Numbered from the stretch's first letter, positions 25,576 through 37,851 are shown. The stretch is DNA of 64,000 bases from Theocolax elegans (GCA_026168455.1 CM047430.1:25872735-25936734), one strand, 5' to 3'. The notes: a model not told the origin generated them from the sequence alone. Numbers and translations are program-made.

Positions 25576-26952
25576 GGGAGATTCCATGTGAAGTGATCCA
25601 GTTAAAAAATAGAATTTTGTTTTAATGTATGAAATCAGTAAAAAACTACTTGAATAGAGTGTAGCTAAATTTTTAGACCTAAATTTCAATTAGTACCAGA
25701 GCAGTAACCAATCAAAAAATCGAATTTTTTGAAAAAAATAACTTTTTGGCCATTTTTATCACTAAATAACTCAAAATCTAACAATTTTTTCTTATATACA
25801 TTAAATTTGAAAAAGTTTATTAATTTCAAGAAGAATCTGTTGAAATATTTCATTTATATTAGTTCAACACATTGAATATAGTTATAATTAATAAAAATCT
25901 TTATAGTAAAAAAAAGGGTTGTACGATCAAAAATATTTTATCCATCCAAGAATCTAATTCATCGATGATTAATTACCTTCAAAATGGTCCAAAGTTTGAG
26001 TGCGGCAGAGCATTTCAGACAAAGTTATGGTGTTTTTAGGCAAATTTCTTAAAAAAAGAGAGCGAATGCATTTTATGAAAAAAACAGAGTAACCGTATAC
26101 TTGCATTCAAACAACATGGCATTATTATTCTTCAATCATTCTATAAAATATACTATTTAATGTTAGTTACTGATACTTTTTAATCTCTAAGCTGCTTACA
26201 AACACAAAGCAGTAGGTATAAGCAGTTATACCTGTTATATAATTGAATAAATACCTGAAACTTATTAAAATTCCAATAAATCCAATTATATAACAGGTAT
26301 AACTGCTTATACCTACTGCTTTGTGTTTGTAAGCAGCTTAGAGATTGAAAAGTATCAGTAACTAACATTAAATAGTATATTTTAGTATTATTGAAGAATA
26401 ATAGTGCCATGTTGTTTGAATGCAAGTATACGGTTACTCTGTTTTTTTCATAAAATGCATTTGCTCTCTTTTTTTAAGAAATTTGCCTAAAAACACCATA
26501 ACTTTGTCTGAAATGCTCTGCCGCACTCAAACTTTGCACCATTTTGAAGGTAATTAATCATCGATGAATTAGATTCTTGGATGGATAAAATATTTTTGAT
26601 CGTACAACCCTTTTTTTTACTATAAAGATTTTTATTAATTATAACTATATTCAATGTGTTGAACTAATATAAATGAAATATTTCAACAGATTCTTCTTGA
26701 AATTAATAAACTTTTTCAAATTTAATGTATATAAGAAAAAATTGTTAGATTTTGAGTTATTTAGTGATAAAAATGGCCAAAAAGTTATTTTTTTCAAAAA
26801 ATTCGATTTTTTGATTGGTTACTGCTCTGGTACTAATTGAAATTTAGGTCTAAAAATTTAGCTACACTCTATTCAAGTAGTTTTTTACTGATTTCATACA
26901 TTAAAACAAAATTCTATTTTTTAACTGGATCACTTCACATGGAATCTCCCAT
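25576..26952. mobile_element. 1.37 kb near-perfect palindromic element
   Basis: The left arm (from ATGGGAGATTCCATG at 25576 to 26245) and right arm (26283-26952) pair base for base with a constant coordinate sum, so there are essentially no net length differences. The loop is only about 37 bases (26246-26282). Both ends lie in TA repeats, which fits TA target duplication. No coding sequence is recognised. The 330 bases between this and the 4.7 kb palindrome (25248-25575) are AT-rich and featureless. Confidence 0.8.
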
Positions 26953-27179
26953 ATATATATATATATATATAATTAAATTAAATATATATACATATATATA
27001 GGTATATAATTTTGTACATTTATATATTAATAAAGTAAAAACGAGTAATGTGTTTGTATCAAAATTAATAATTTATTGATATTAGAACATTTAAACATTC
27101 ATAAAAAAATTAATTCAAAATTAAATTTCAACTAGAAGAATACAATAAAATTTTTAATTGCACGCAATAACATCAATTA

Positions 27180-29459
27180 TTATTTTCTATTTCTCTTTTT
27201 CTTAGCTCCACTAATTTTTTTTACGTATTTTGTTTTATTATATAATTTTTCATAAGAAATTGAACCTAAATGAAAATGATCGCAAGTATTCGCATTACAC
27301 GTGTAACAACTTAAATTGTTGAAAAAAATTTGATGTGGATCTTGTCTACTCCACTTCCATTGGTGGACTTTCATTGTGCCTGTAAATGTTGGTACATCTT
27401 TTTTCTGTAAATTTTTCATTTCAGATATTTCTTTAGTATTTACAGGCGCAATCCAGATCTTACTATCATGCTCGCGAAGCATTTGAATTAACACATCAAA
27501 CTTATCTACATCTTTACCGTACGCTGCACAATTATCAGCGTAGATTTTAATTGCTGCGCCTACACCATCTGCTGCATTTTTTCCGTGGCCAGACTCTGAA
27601 TAATTATACACAATCACATTAATGTTTTTGTAATTTTTGTGAACAAAATCTGTCAACTGAGAGAACAGGTACTTATTCCGATACTGCGAGCTTGGACAAT
27701 CACTCAAAAAATGTAAATTTTGAATCACTGGTTTTTCTTTAAATATTTTATCTAACACTGGTCTAAGATGAGCAACTACTGATGCGGCATCATGGTTGAG
27801 GCAAGGAGATAAAGTACAAAATGATTCTTGATAGCCCTTTGTATACCAAACACCTGTATGAAGACTTATTTGGTCTCTTGAAGCTCCAAAATGTACTGAA
27901 TGTGGCTCTTTTGCATATTTACAATTATAATTTTCACTAAAATCAATGTTCAACAGGACATCTGAGTCTGATAAATTTTTTTTTAAATCTGAAATAACTT
28001 TTTGCTGGTGCTCCATTCTATGCACATGATTTCTAAATTCTGGAAACTTTGCCACTAATAATTTTTTTAAGCAGCCAGTAGTTGTTTGAATTTTTATTTT
28101 AACAGTTCGTTGAACTTCAATCTCTTTACTTGTTTTACTTGAAATTCGCTGTTCTTTGATAGTTTTCCATTCATAATAATCAATAGGTATATTATCATTA
28201 ACACAATTTGAGAATTTAATAATGTTGTATTTACAATTAGAGCATGTCTGTTCCATACATTCTTGCGTACTGTTGTTACACATAAGAGATGCAAGGAGTT
28301 TCGTTGAATCACTGTATTCTATAACTTTTTTATTATGCAGAGACTGGATTATTAAAGATATATTTTCATGTTTTATACAAAGACAAGTATCACGTTCAGC
28401 TACTTTAGCTTTTACTATCCAAAAAGGTCGAAGACTCGAAAAAGTTGTATAACTCATCTTAAAACTACTGTGAACTTTTTGAAATTTTTTAAATAAATTA
28501 ATCATGGAATCATTTAAATATTTCTTTTGTTGTTTGATCTTGTTGCGTGTAACTGTATCTTTTTTACCAGGACATGTACGACTATTTTCTTCAAAAAAGT
28601 TTATTGCTGTTTTATGAACGAAAATTTTACGTTGCGAGTTTGTTGAAATGGTTCTATTCGGGGTTTTGGTTTGAACAACAGGAGCAATTAACTTTATGCA
28701 CATTGAGCTTAACTTATATTTTCGCATAATCGAGCCATGTAGCATATTTTGAATAAGCATTTTTTCTTTGCGACTTTTAGAATTTTTTATATGTTCTTTA
28801 ATTTGCTCCGTTAGAACTTCACCAAAAAAAAGACGATTTTTTACTTCTCTATTAACTTTTTTTCCACTCAGCAGTCTATCTACATTATTTTTTGCATTAT
28901 TCTTTCTTTTTTCAATTTTATTCCGTCTACATTTACTTTGATTTTCTCTGTGTAATCGCCTTATTAGATTATGATTTTCCTTTCTCAATTTCAACACTTC
29001 TCTGTAGCATTTCGATCTATTAGCTTTTAATTTACGTCTCCCAACATTCCATTGATTTGTTTGTTTACGTATTATACTCACATCATCGGTATTACGAGGA
29101 AGAGATTCTCGAACAGATTCGTTTGAAGTTATTTCTTTTTGAAGCTTCTGCCTATTGCGATATGCACGCACGTATTCTCGATTCTTTTTTCTATGCATTC
29201 TTTTCTGTCGCTCTGACATATCAGCTACTTTTTTTATCTTGCCTTGTTCTTTTTTTCTGATATTTTAATCTTTCTTTTTCCCTTAACTCTTCTAGTTTTT
29301 GTGGATCTGCCTTTATTTTTTGATATCTTTTTCTTTCAGCAATCCTCTTTTTTTCTAAATGTTGCTCTCTTTTTTTGACGCAGTTAGTTTTTTTTTCCTT
29401 TTTTTCTTGCTTTTGATGTCCATTTTATTTGAACCTTGTGATCTTGTTTTCACACTCAT
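27180..29459 (-). pseudogene. DDE transposase-like gene, 679-codon main ORF plus frameshifted N-terminus
   Basis: The long ORF (27180-29219) starts MSERQKRMHRKKNREYV and has a very basic N-terminal third. It has Cys clusters (CNNSTQECMEQTCSNC, 314-329; a CxxC/H cluster near 640), and three motifs placed as a catalytic triad: NIDFSENY (D426), FLSDCPSSQYRNK (D507) and SESGHGKNAADGVGA (E542). I recognise this motif set from repeated insect proteins and infer a DDE transposase; superfamily not assigned. Upstream, an ATG at 29459 (MSVKTRSQGSN) begins a Lys-rich reading that reaches the main ORF only through homopolymer frameshifts between 29220 and 29400. The main ORF itself is open and could be recent. 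Confidence 0.6.
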
Positions 29460-29670
29460 TTCGACTATAAAAATTTAAAAAAATCTACATTATATTAAAG
29501 TTATCTTTTTGAGCGATTTTGTAAAAACTCCCCTATTCTTGCGAAAAATACTTAAAACATATATATTTTATGATAAATATGTGTAACATAAGTTAATGCA
29601 TCATAATACTGACAAAAAAATTATTATTATAATTACTAAGTGATATAAAAAAAAAAAAACCGATAAATTA

Positions 29671-29731
29671 TAATGTCCGTCCGTCCGTCCGTCCGTCCGT
29701 CCGTCCGTCCGTCCGTCCGTCCGTCCGTCCG
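29671..29731. repeat. (CCGT)n microsatellite
   Basis: About fifteen tandem copies of a tetranucleotide (GTCC/CCGT). The repeated Ser-Val-Arg-Pro peptide it would encode is not a real protein. Confidence 0.95.
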
Positions 29732-29747
29732 ACAAACATTATCTGGC

Positions 29748-30187
29748 GTGAGAGAGACAGTGAGAGGAAGAGATAGGGAGACAGATAGAGAGAGAGAGAT
29801 ATATCTCTCTCTCTTATTCTCTCTCTCTTACTCTCTATCTTTCATTCTCTCTCTCTCTCTCTAATCTCTCCATCTCTTTCTCTCTATCTTACATTCTCGC
29901 ACTTTTATACTCTCTCTCTTTCTCTCTATCTTTCATTCTCTCTCTTTTATTCTCTCTCTTCTCTTTCTCTCTAATCTTTCATTCTCTCTCTTTTATTCTC
30001 TCTCTCTCTCTTTCTCTCTATCTTTCATTATTCTCTTTCTCTTTCTTCTCTTTCTCTTCATTCTCACTCTTATTCTCTTTCTCTTTCTCTCTATATTTTC
30101 ATACTCTCTCTCTTATTCTCTCTCCCTTTCTCTCGATCTTACATTCTCTCATCTTTATTCTGTCTCTCTCTCTTTCTCTCTCTCTAT
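29748..30187. repeat. CT-rich microsatellite ending at assembly gap
   Basis: About 440 bases, starting purine-rich (GAGAGA) and then CTCTCT with TTAT, TTCAT and ATCTT interruptions, ending at the N run. The purine-to-pyrimidine switch at about 29808 could form a hairpin. Confidence 0.95.
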
Positions 30188-30287
30188 NNNNNNNNNNNNN
30201 NNNNNNNNNNNNNNNNNNNNNNNNNNNNNNNNNNNNNNNNNNNNNNNNNNNNNNNNNNNNNNNNNNNNNNNNNNNNNNNNNNNNNNN
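30188..30287. other. Assembly gap (100 N)
   Basis: Exactly 100 unknown bases, the usual size for a gap of unknown length. Order and distance across it are not assured. Confidence 0.99.
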
Positions 30288-30410
30288 CCCTGCGCGCGCC
30301 GCGCTGTCGATACTCTTTTCAGTTACTCACCTGATCGGTAACTCGCTTACCGTTATAATTATATATAATTATATAAATTACGTAATAAATATTATTTATA
30401 TATATATATA

Positions 30411-30447
30411 CTAGGGGGGCTTCGCCCCCCTGCGCGCTTCGCGCGCC
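30411..30447 (-). mobile_element. Helitron 3' terminus (minus strand)
   Basis: On the minus strand a GC-rich hairpin (GGGGGGCGAAGCCCCCC, 30414-30430) is followed by CTAG and then T inside a TA-rich host site. A second hairpin (GCGCGC TTC GCGCGC, 30432-30446) lies just upstream. Helitrons end in a short hairpin plus CTRR and insert between A and T. The 5' TC end and any Rep/helicase gene were not found. Sequence from 30448 to 31450 is AT-rich and may be its body. Confidence 0.6.
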
Positions 30448-31499
30448 AACCCCCTATTTTTAATTTCGAAAAAGGTTTTTCGTAATTAATTTATTTAAAA
30501 TAATGTTTTAAATTGTATTATTTTTTCACTACCATGGACCCTTAAAATTAAACAGATTCATACAACACCTTGGAGGTATTTCTATGGTTATTATAATTTA
30601 TAAATAAAAGTTACCAAAATTTAGTGTAATGAAATCAGAATAAAAATAATAAAAAAAATAGACATATTAAATGTTGACTGTAAATTTTAAACTATATGAA
30701 TTCTTATAAGCTTAAATTATATTTTAATAATATAAATGTTAATGAAAAATTAACTTACCAAAAATAGTAAGTACATATACCTACTAAATTGTAGTATTTT
30801 AGTTAACAATTATTACATTTTGGATTATTTTAAACCGTTATAAATAGAAATTCACCTTCTAAAATTAATTTATTTAATGACGAACGATCATCGCCAAAAG
30901 TTCTATGTCATTAATATTTTGTACTTTAATAGTAATAAAACTTTCTTCTTAATGATAAGCAGCGTCAGATGTCGTTGCAATGCTAATATATTGAAAAGAT
31001 TCTGGTTAAATAAATAAAATTAGAGTTTATTTAATCCATAAATATATTTATTATTCTAAATAAAAATAATACGGATCTTTTTCATTTCACACATGATCAG
31101 CAGATTTCACTAGTTCGTACATGTATTTGGACATATATCAAAAAATTGAAATTATTTATCGAAATATTTGTTGTTAATTGATGTTAATTTTAATTATTAT
31201 TAATTAATAAAGGATCGCACCTGAAGGGGGAAACAAATGTTTCAAATTCAAATCGGTTAATAAACAAACAAAGCTCCAGTCATTTTAAAAAGCTGTTGTC
31301 CATTCAATGATATCTGACCAAAAAATTAACAATTTTTATGAATAACTTTTTTACTTTCTTAAATGGCCGTTTTAAGATATACTTACAATTACATCATTTA
31401 TTTTAAGAATCAATTGTATGTACAACGTTTTGGAAACATTTGTTTACAACAATTTAATAATAAAAGTTTAACTTCCCCCTCCATCGGATAGCTGCTTTC

Positions 31500-31869
31500 T
31501 TATTGGTGGGAGCGTTTCCGAATTCTCGCTTCTGATTGGTGGGAGCTTTCAACTCCGGGAGCAATGTCCATGATTCGTTCTGTCTGCTTCTAAAAATACT
31601 GAAATGATTTCGGGTGTAACTTTCGTTATCCATTCGTTTTAAAAGTAACGAACAATAAATTTTTTCCATTTTTTAAGTTTTATTGGTTCCTTTGTAAATT
31701 TTTGTTCGATTAATTGAACTATATATTCAAGTCTTTCTTCCATTCTGTTGGCTGGCAGAAGCGGCAAAACCATTATTTTTTTTACTACATGTTCACCGGC
31801 AGGATTATTTTTTTTATTTTGTTTAACATACAATCTATAAGATGTACTTTTTGCTTTTCTGATTATCGC
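31500..31869 (-). pseudogene. MULE transposase gene, C-terminal exon
   Basis: The splice acceptor TTTCTTTTACAG precedes 31869. The exon reads AIIRKAKSTSYRLYVKQNK..., then MVLPLLPANRMEERLEYI, which is the typical helical part after the CxxH motif in MULE enzymes. One in-frame TAA (after KKFIVRYF, near 31654) interrupts it, and the same frame continues to a SVFLEADRTNHG segment, like the RTNN motif of this family. The junction with the core exon is in phase 0. The single stop is the only visible damage. Confidence 0.65.
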
Positions 31870-32560
31870 CTGTAAAAGAAATATTTATTTTGTGTGACTT
31901 AACAACTTTGTGTTTCAGTGTGCGAGTTTGATAATGTTTATCTAAGTATATATATATGATGTTGTGCGTATGTGGTTGTTTGCACGTATGTTTGAGTTAG
32001 TTGCTACAAGCGAGTATTTTTGCAACTAGATATTAGGAAATCCATAATTAATTAGTTAGGTATTGATGAATAATAATGTAATAAGCTGCTGAGTCTATTT
32101 CCTATCTTTATCAAGCAATGTCTATGATTACAATTAAAAATTTTTTAATTTGCTTGCACAAAAAACACTTTTTAACTGGTTTACATTTACATGCAGCCTG
32201 ACGCCAGCAATATTATAGCTGGACTATTATTATGGAGCAATACCCAAATTTAATTATATCTAAGTATATAAAATCCCCAGTAGAAATTGAAACGTTTTAA
32301 TAGACACTAGTAGCGATTAGCATAAATGCATTAGCAAAAAGTTTGTAAAAAAAGCCGAGAAAATATTTGATTAATTTATTCTTTTTAATTTATAGACCGA
32401 AGTAAGATTGTTTTATCACTTTTGTTACATTACACCAAAAAGCTTCTAATAAAAGTTTTATTAAGGTTCTGTTACTGGACTGTATTCTTAATCTAATGAT
32501 TAAATCTAAAAATCGGTTCCATTTCCACTAGGGAGATGTAGTTATTTAAAATTCAATTAC

Positions 32561-32758
32561 TTGGCAAAAATGAAAATAACACCCGTGGACGGTTAGGTTG
32601 TTAAAAGCCACTTTTAGCGATTTTATCAGTGCCTTTTCATAATCGCAATGCGCCATTAAAGGCTTGAATTCTGGATACTTTTCTGAAATGTATGTCCAAA
32701 TGGCTGCGTAAGCCTTTGTTGTCCTTTTCGTCATAATTACCCACATACATGGGACCGC
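32561..32758 (-). CDS. MULE transposase gene, catalytic core exon
   Basis: The acceptor TTTGTTTCAAG precedes 32758 and the donor GTAATT follows 32561. The 66 codons run from AVPCMWVIMTKRTTKAY to GCYFHFCQ. They hold the second catalytic Asp in LMAHCDYEKAL and the CxxH motif (CYFH) of MULE transposases. Both flanking introns are phase 0. The intron toward the C-terminal exon is about 690 bases. The intron toward the upstream exons is at least 1.67 kb and must skip the hairpin MITE at 33772-34161. Confidence 0.7.
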
Positions 32759-33215
32759 CTTGAAACAAATTATATATATATATTACCCATAAATTAAACT
32801 TGTAGTTAATAAATTTACGGTTACGTAAGCTTTTGTATGGGTACGACGCGTATCTGGATATGAGTGGGAGGACATCCCTAGTGGAAATGTAACTATAAAT
32901 ACGGTATAAGTGTAAAGTTTTATAAGTCACAAAATAGCGATTTGATGGATATACCGTTAAAATACCAAAAAAGTACCTATTTTATGCTATAATTATAGTT
33001 ACGTTTAACCTCAAAAATTCATATTTCCACCAGGGATATTAAGAACGTATGTGATTGTGTGCGCCAAGTTGTAAGGTGTGTAAAAGACTCAAGATTATAA
33101 AAGTAAACGCGACGTTGAGTGTGTAGATAGGAGTGTCGGCTGATGTCAGTGAATGTAAGTGTAAGGGGAAGTTGTTCCCTATTGGAAGAGACTTATATAA
33201 AAAACAATTATATAT

Positions 33216-33422
33216 GAAATTTTAATGAAGTTTGATATGTGTATTTGCACCCACAAATTACATGTGAAAAAACTTTTATTAGCTTTAAACAGTTGAGTAT
33301 CCTATTCAGCCGTTTAAAGTTTTTAACCGTTTTTCTGTATTTAATGCTGTAAAAAACAATAAATATATGAGTTTTTATGTGCATTTTTGGGTGCAAATTC
33401 ACAAATTAAACTTCATAATAAT
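33216..33422. mobile_element. Small MITE with about 29-bp inverted repeats
   Basis: ATGAAGTTTGATATGTG...TTTGCACCCA near 33225-33253 is matched in inverted orientation at 33387-33415 with a few differences, enclosing about 130 bases. It lies in the long intron of the MULE gene. Target duplication is not obvious. Neighbouring sequence (33030-33215 and 33423-33771) is GT-rich and without genes. Confidence 0.5.
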
Positions 33423-33771
33423 TTTGTATAGTGTTCTACGAGTCTCATTCAATATTGTTGTTTACATATGTATATGAGAGCATTAGCAAGAGTGTAGAAT
33501 ATGTGGAATACGTGGATATAGGTCAAGATTGTGAAAGTGTATGCGAATATGAATATGTGAGTACAACTGTGGGAATGTAAAGACGTGGTATGAGCAAGTA
33601 TCACGAAGTTTGAACATTCTGTAATGTGCAAGCAACCATGTGGATTGTGGGTATGAGTGAGAAAATGTGACAGTTAATCTGTTTATGAATCTGTTTGCAA
33701 GGATGTGAAAAGTGTTACTGTGTATATAAGATGGTAATAAGATAAGTCTGAAGTTTGCAAGGATTAAGCGG

Positions 33772-34161
33772 GTTCCAAAGCGACTGAATCGAAAGTTCGC
33801 TATTTTGGTACAAAAATGCTTCATACTATAGAAACGATGCAGTATTACAAAAAAAGCATGAGATACCTGCCCTAGATATCGGTACAGGCTACCTCTATGC
33901 AAAATTTGAGGTGAAAAAATGAAGAAATAAAAAATGGCATTCAAATAAAATTGAGCATCTACCGCGTGCGCGCACAAGAAATTTCATTCGAATACCATTT
34001 TTTTATTTCTTCATTTTTTCACCTCGAATTTTGCATAGAGGTAGCCTGTACCGTTATCTAGGGCAAGTATCTCATGTTTTTTTTTATAATAATGCATTAT
34101 GTTTTAGTATGAAGCATTTTTGTACCAAGATAGCGAACTTTCGACTCAGTAGCTTTGGAAC
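33772..34161. mobile_element. Hairpin MITE at the edge of the tandem array
   Basis: An inverted repeat with arms of about 178 bases (GTTCCAAAGCGACTGAATCG at 33772 and its counterpart ending GCTTTGGAAC at 34161) and a loop of about 34 bases. The last 30 or so bases of the right arm, starting TAGCGAACTTTCGACTCAG, are the same as the sequence at every junction of the 1.7 kb array. Confidence 0.75.
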
Positions 34162-34431
34162 ATTTGAAAACAAGAAGTGAAAAAATAAAGCCCATAATCG
34201 AGACATTTTAGCCTCTATTATTGCGATTCCGGTCGTGAAATTCATTTTTTTTGTTAATTATATAAACTTAGACTAATTGAAATCACCGTATAAATAAATC
34301 ATGTAATAAGAGGGTGTTCGCAATGGTGAGTACGTATGTTTTTAGTGCACGATAGTACGAACGTAAGTCTGTGTGAATGTGTATGGGATGTGCATAATTG
34401 AATTTCTGTTGGTGTTAGTGTGCATACTTAC

Positions 34432-34814
34432 TATCCGATTTACAACGTTTTTAATTTTTGGTTTTATTTTAAACATCGCATCAATGAAAATATCATTGTA
34501 GTTATCGAATTGCTTTACTAATTCATTGTTACTTAGAACAAGTTGAAAAGACTCAGATGACAATTTTATTAATTTGGCGAGTAGCTTTAAGTCCTTATGA
34601 TGTTTATTTGAAAATAACTGCTGTTCCATGTAATCTCCGAATTCTTTTAAAGAATGATACTCATATTTTATTAAATTATTATTTTCCTTCTTTTTCGCCC
34701 TAATAATCGTTGACTTCATTTGTACAAATGAAGTATACTTGCTTAAGTCAGGATTTCTAAAAAATAATTCAATTTTATAAGACTTTTCAATTTTCTTTTT
34801 AAAATATATATTTC
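34432..34814 (-). CDS. MULE N-terminal exon, unit 1 (27-bp deletion)
   Basis: The acceptor TTGTCTTGCAG precedes 34814 and the donor GTAAGT follows 34432. The exon encodes a helical linker (KKIEKSYKIELFFRNPDLS..., then HSLKEFGDYMEQQLF) and then FDNYNDIFIDAMFKIKPKI, the strand with the first catalytic Asp of MULE transposases. Nine codons after KNVV, present in units 3 and 5, are missing in frame. Splicing to the core exon at 32758 keeps phase 0. This is the copy closest to the core exon and is open throughout. Confidence 0.65.
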
Positions 34815-35365
34815 CTGCAAGACAATTCATTATTTTTACTAGTCAATTGATGAGAAATCAGCTAGTTTCGTTAGCTAAATTAAAACGATTTTTCCAGCAG
34901 GTACTGGCTAAAAATTCGTCAACGAAATGAACACATGGTGGGAAAAGGGAGGGGAACTCAAAACCTTAAGATATTCTAACCTAATTACGTAATCGTATTT
35001 TGGTTTTACGTGAGAGGCTCTAATGTTTAGTCATTGAGAACAATTTCGGTACTATACAATAAATGAGAAGACAGAGGAAAATCGGACACGGAAATAAAAA
35101 ATTAAAGAAAAGGGGTAAAAATTAGATAGGTTATAATGTTTACAAGATACGCAAAGTGGTTTTTGCAAGCTCATTTCCAAATATTAGACTCTTCAAAAGC
35201 TCTTAAAAAGCACTATAAGCCACAATGAATATCGAAATAAGTGAATAATTAATTAGTTAAATAACACGCAAAAACGAAGAATGCAGAGGTGCGACTGCTA
35301 ACACGAAATAGAGTGGGGTGGCGCTAAGCAATATCTTGCTTCACGAGTTTTTAACTAGTCTGTTG

Positions 35366-35739
35366 CTAGAAAACGTCGCCCAGTTCACCATTTATTATTA
35401 CGCAAGTAATTCGGGAACATTTCTTGCAGAGATTATTCGACTCTGAGATGAACAATAAAATAATATTGTTAAAATAAATAATGACTTGTAGAATTATTTT
35501 ATGTGCAAATTGAATAATATCTATTGACAATTGCTTACAAGTTTGCTGTAGCATTAAAAATGCAGGAGGCTGTTCCAGCCCCTGGATTTGCAGCATTGTT
35601 TTTTAGTATTTGTCGCAATTTCCTTTTTTCAAGAGACTGATGAGTACTCTTTATGCAAGTATGAGGATGGATCAATTTATAGCCTTCATTCTCTTTTACG
35701 TGCAATATTGCACGGCAAGCAATTTTTATGCAGCCATAT
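35366..35739 (-). CDS. FLYWCH-like exon, unit 1
   Basis: After an acceptor (ACACATTTTAG at 35740-35741) the exon reads YGCIKIACRAILHVKENEG then HPHTC. This is the second half of a FLYWCH zinc finger with its Cys pair and His-x-His. It continues as THQSLEKRKLRQILKNNAA. The 3' boundary is unclear: the frame after NNAA differs among units because of 1-base differences in the CCCCTGGATTTGCAGC region. FLYWCH fingers bind DNA and are common N-terminal partners of MULE domains in insects. Confidence 0.5.
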
Positions 35740-36135
35740 CTAAAATGTGTTAAAAATAATATCTTGAGAGTTAAGAACGACATTTAACTTTTAAATAAGA
35801 AATTTAAAGTAGTATGTACAATATTTTATAATTTGTATAAGAATAGCGAACTTTCGACTCAGTAGCTTTGGAACATTTGAAAACAAGAATGAAAAAATAA
35901 AGCCCATAATCAAGACATTTTAGCCTCTATTATTGCGATTCCGGTCGTGAAATTCATTTTTTTGTTAATTATATAAACTTAGACTAATTGAAATCACCGT
36001 ATAAATAAATCATGTAATAAGAGGGTGTTCGCAATGGTGAGTACGTATTTTTTTAGTGCACGATAGTACGAACGTAAGTCTGTGTGAATGTGTATGGGAT
36101 GTGCATAATTGAATTTCTGTTGGTGTTAGTGTGCA

Positions 36136-36528
36136 TACTTACTATCCGATTTACAACGTTTTTAATTTTTGGTTTTATTTTAAACGTCGCATCAATGAAA
36201 ATATCATTGTAGTTATCGAATTGCTTTACTAATTCATTGTTACTTAGAAAAGTTGAAAAGACTCAGATGACGATTTTATTAATTTGGCGAGTAGCTTTAA
36301 GTCCTTATGATGTTTATTTGAAAATAACTGCTGTTCCATGTAATCTCCGAATTCTTTTAAAGAATGATACTCATATTTTATTAAATGATTATTTTCCTTC
36401 TTTTTCGCCCTAATAATCGTTGACTTCATTTGTACAAATGAAGTATACTTGCTTAAGTCAGGATTTCTAAAAAATAATTCAATTTTATAAGACTTTTCAA
36501 TTTTCTTTTTAAAATATATATTTCCTGC
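36136..36528 (-). pseudogene. MULE N-terminal exon, unit 2 (frameshift and 27-bp deletion)
   Basis: Same exon as in unit 1. One base is missing near 36250 (LSNNE region), which breaks the frame between the linker and the DATF strand. The 27-bp in-frame deletion after KNVV is also present. The donor GTAAGT is kept. Confidence 0.6.
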
Positions 36529-37103
36529 AAGACAATTAATTATTTTTACTAGTCAATTGATGAGAAATTAGTAGTTTCGTTAGCTAATTAAAACGATTTT
36601 TCCAGCAGGTACTGGCTAAAAATTCGTCAACGAAATGAACACATGGTGGGAAAAGGGAGGGGAAATCAAAACCTTAAGATATTCTAACCTAATTACGTAA
36701 TCGTATTTTGGTTTTACGTGAGAGCTCTAATGTTTAGTCATTGAGAACAATTTGGTACTATACAATAAATGAGAAGCAGAGGAAAATCGGACACGGAAAT
36801 AAAAAATTAAAGAAAAGGGGTTAAAAATTAGATTGGTTATAATGTTTACAAGATACGCAAAGTGGTTTTTGCAAGCTCATTTCCAAATATTAGACTCTTC
36901 AAAAGCTCTTAAAAAGCACTATAAGCCACAATGAATATCGAAATAAGTGAATAATTAATTAGTTAAATAACACGCAAAAACGAAGAATGCAGAGGTGCGA
37001 CTGCTAGCACGAAATAGAGTGGGGTGGCGCTAAGCAATATCTTGCTTCACGAGTTTTTAACTAGTCTGTTGCTAGAAAACGTCGCCCAGTTCACCATTTA
37101 TTA

Positions 37104-37443
37104 TTACGCAAGTAATCGGGAACATTTCTTGCAGAGATTATTCGACTCTGAGATGAACAATAAAATAATATTGTTAAAATAAATAATGACTTGTAGAATT
37201 ATTTTATGTGCAAATTGAATAATATCTATTGACAATTGCTTACAAGTTTGCTGTAGCATTAAAAATGCAGGAAACTGTTCCAGCCCCTGGATTGCAGCAT
37301 TGTTTTTTAGTATTTGTCGCAATTTCCTTTTTTCAAGAGACTGATGAGTACTCTTTATGCAAGTATGAGGATGGATCAATTTATAGCCTTCATTCTCTTT
37401 TACGTGCAATATTGCACGGCAAGCAATTTTTATGCAGCCATAT
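37104..37443 (-). CDS. FLYWCH-like exon, unit 2
   Basis: YGCIKIACRAILHVKENEG and HPHTC are present, followed by an open reading through NNAAIQGLEQFPAFLMLQQ. The reading after NNAA uses a different frame from unit 1 because of a 1-base difference. The exon end is not resolved. Confidence 0.45.
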
Positions 37444-37851
37444 CTAAAATGTGTTAAAAATAATATCTTGAGAGTTAAGAACGACATTTAACTTTTAAAT
37501 AAGAAATTTAAAGTAGTATGTACAATATTTTATAATTTGTATAAGAATAGCGAACTTTCGACTCAGTAGCTTTGGAACATTTGAAAACAAGAAGTGAAAA
37601 AATAAAGCCCATAATCAAGACATTTTAGCCTCTATTATTGCGATTCCGGTCGTGAAATTCATTTTTTTTGTTAATTATATAAACTTAGACTAATTGAAAT
37701 CACCGTATAAATAAATCATGTAATAAGAGGGTGTTCGCAATGGTGAGTACGTATTTTTTTAGTGCACGATAGTACAAACGTAAGTCTGTGTGAATGTGTA
37801 TGGGATGTGCATAATTGAATTTCTGTTGGTGTTAGTGTGCACACTTACTAT

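Noticed and set aside
29673..29864. Repeated Ser-Val-Arg-Pro protein
   Set aside because: It is encoded by a tetranucleotide microsatellite and CT repeats.
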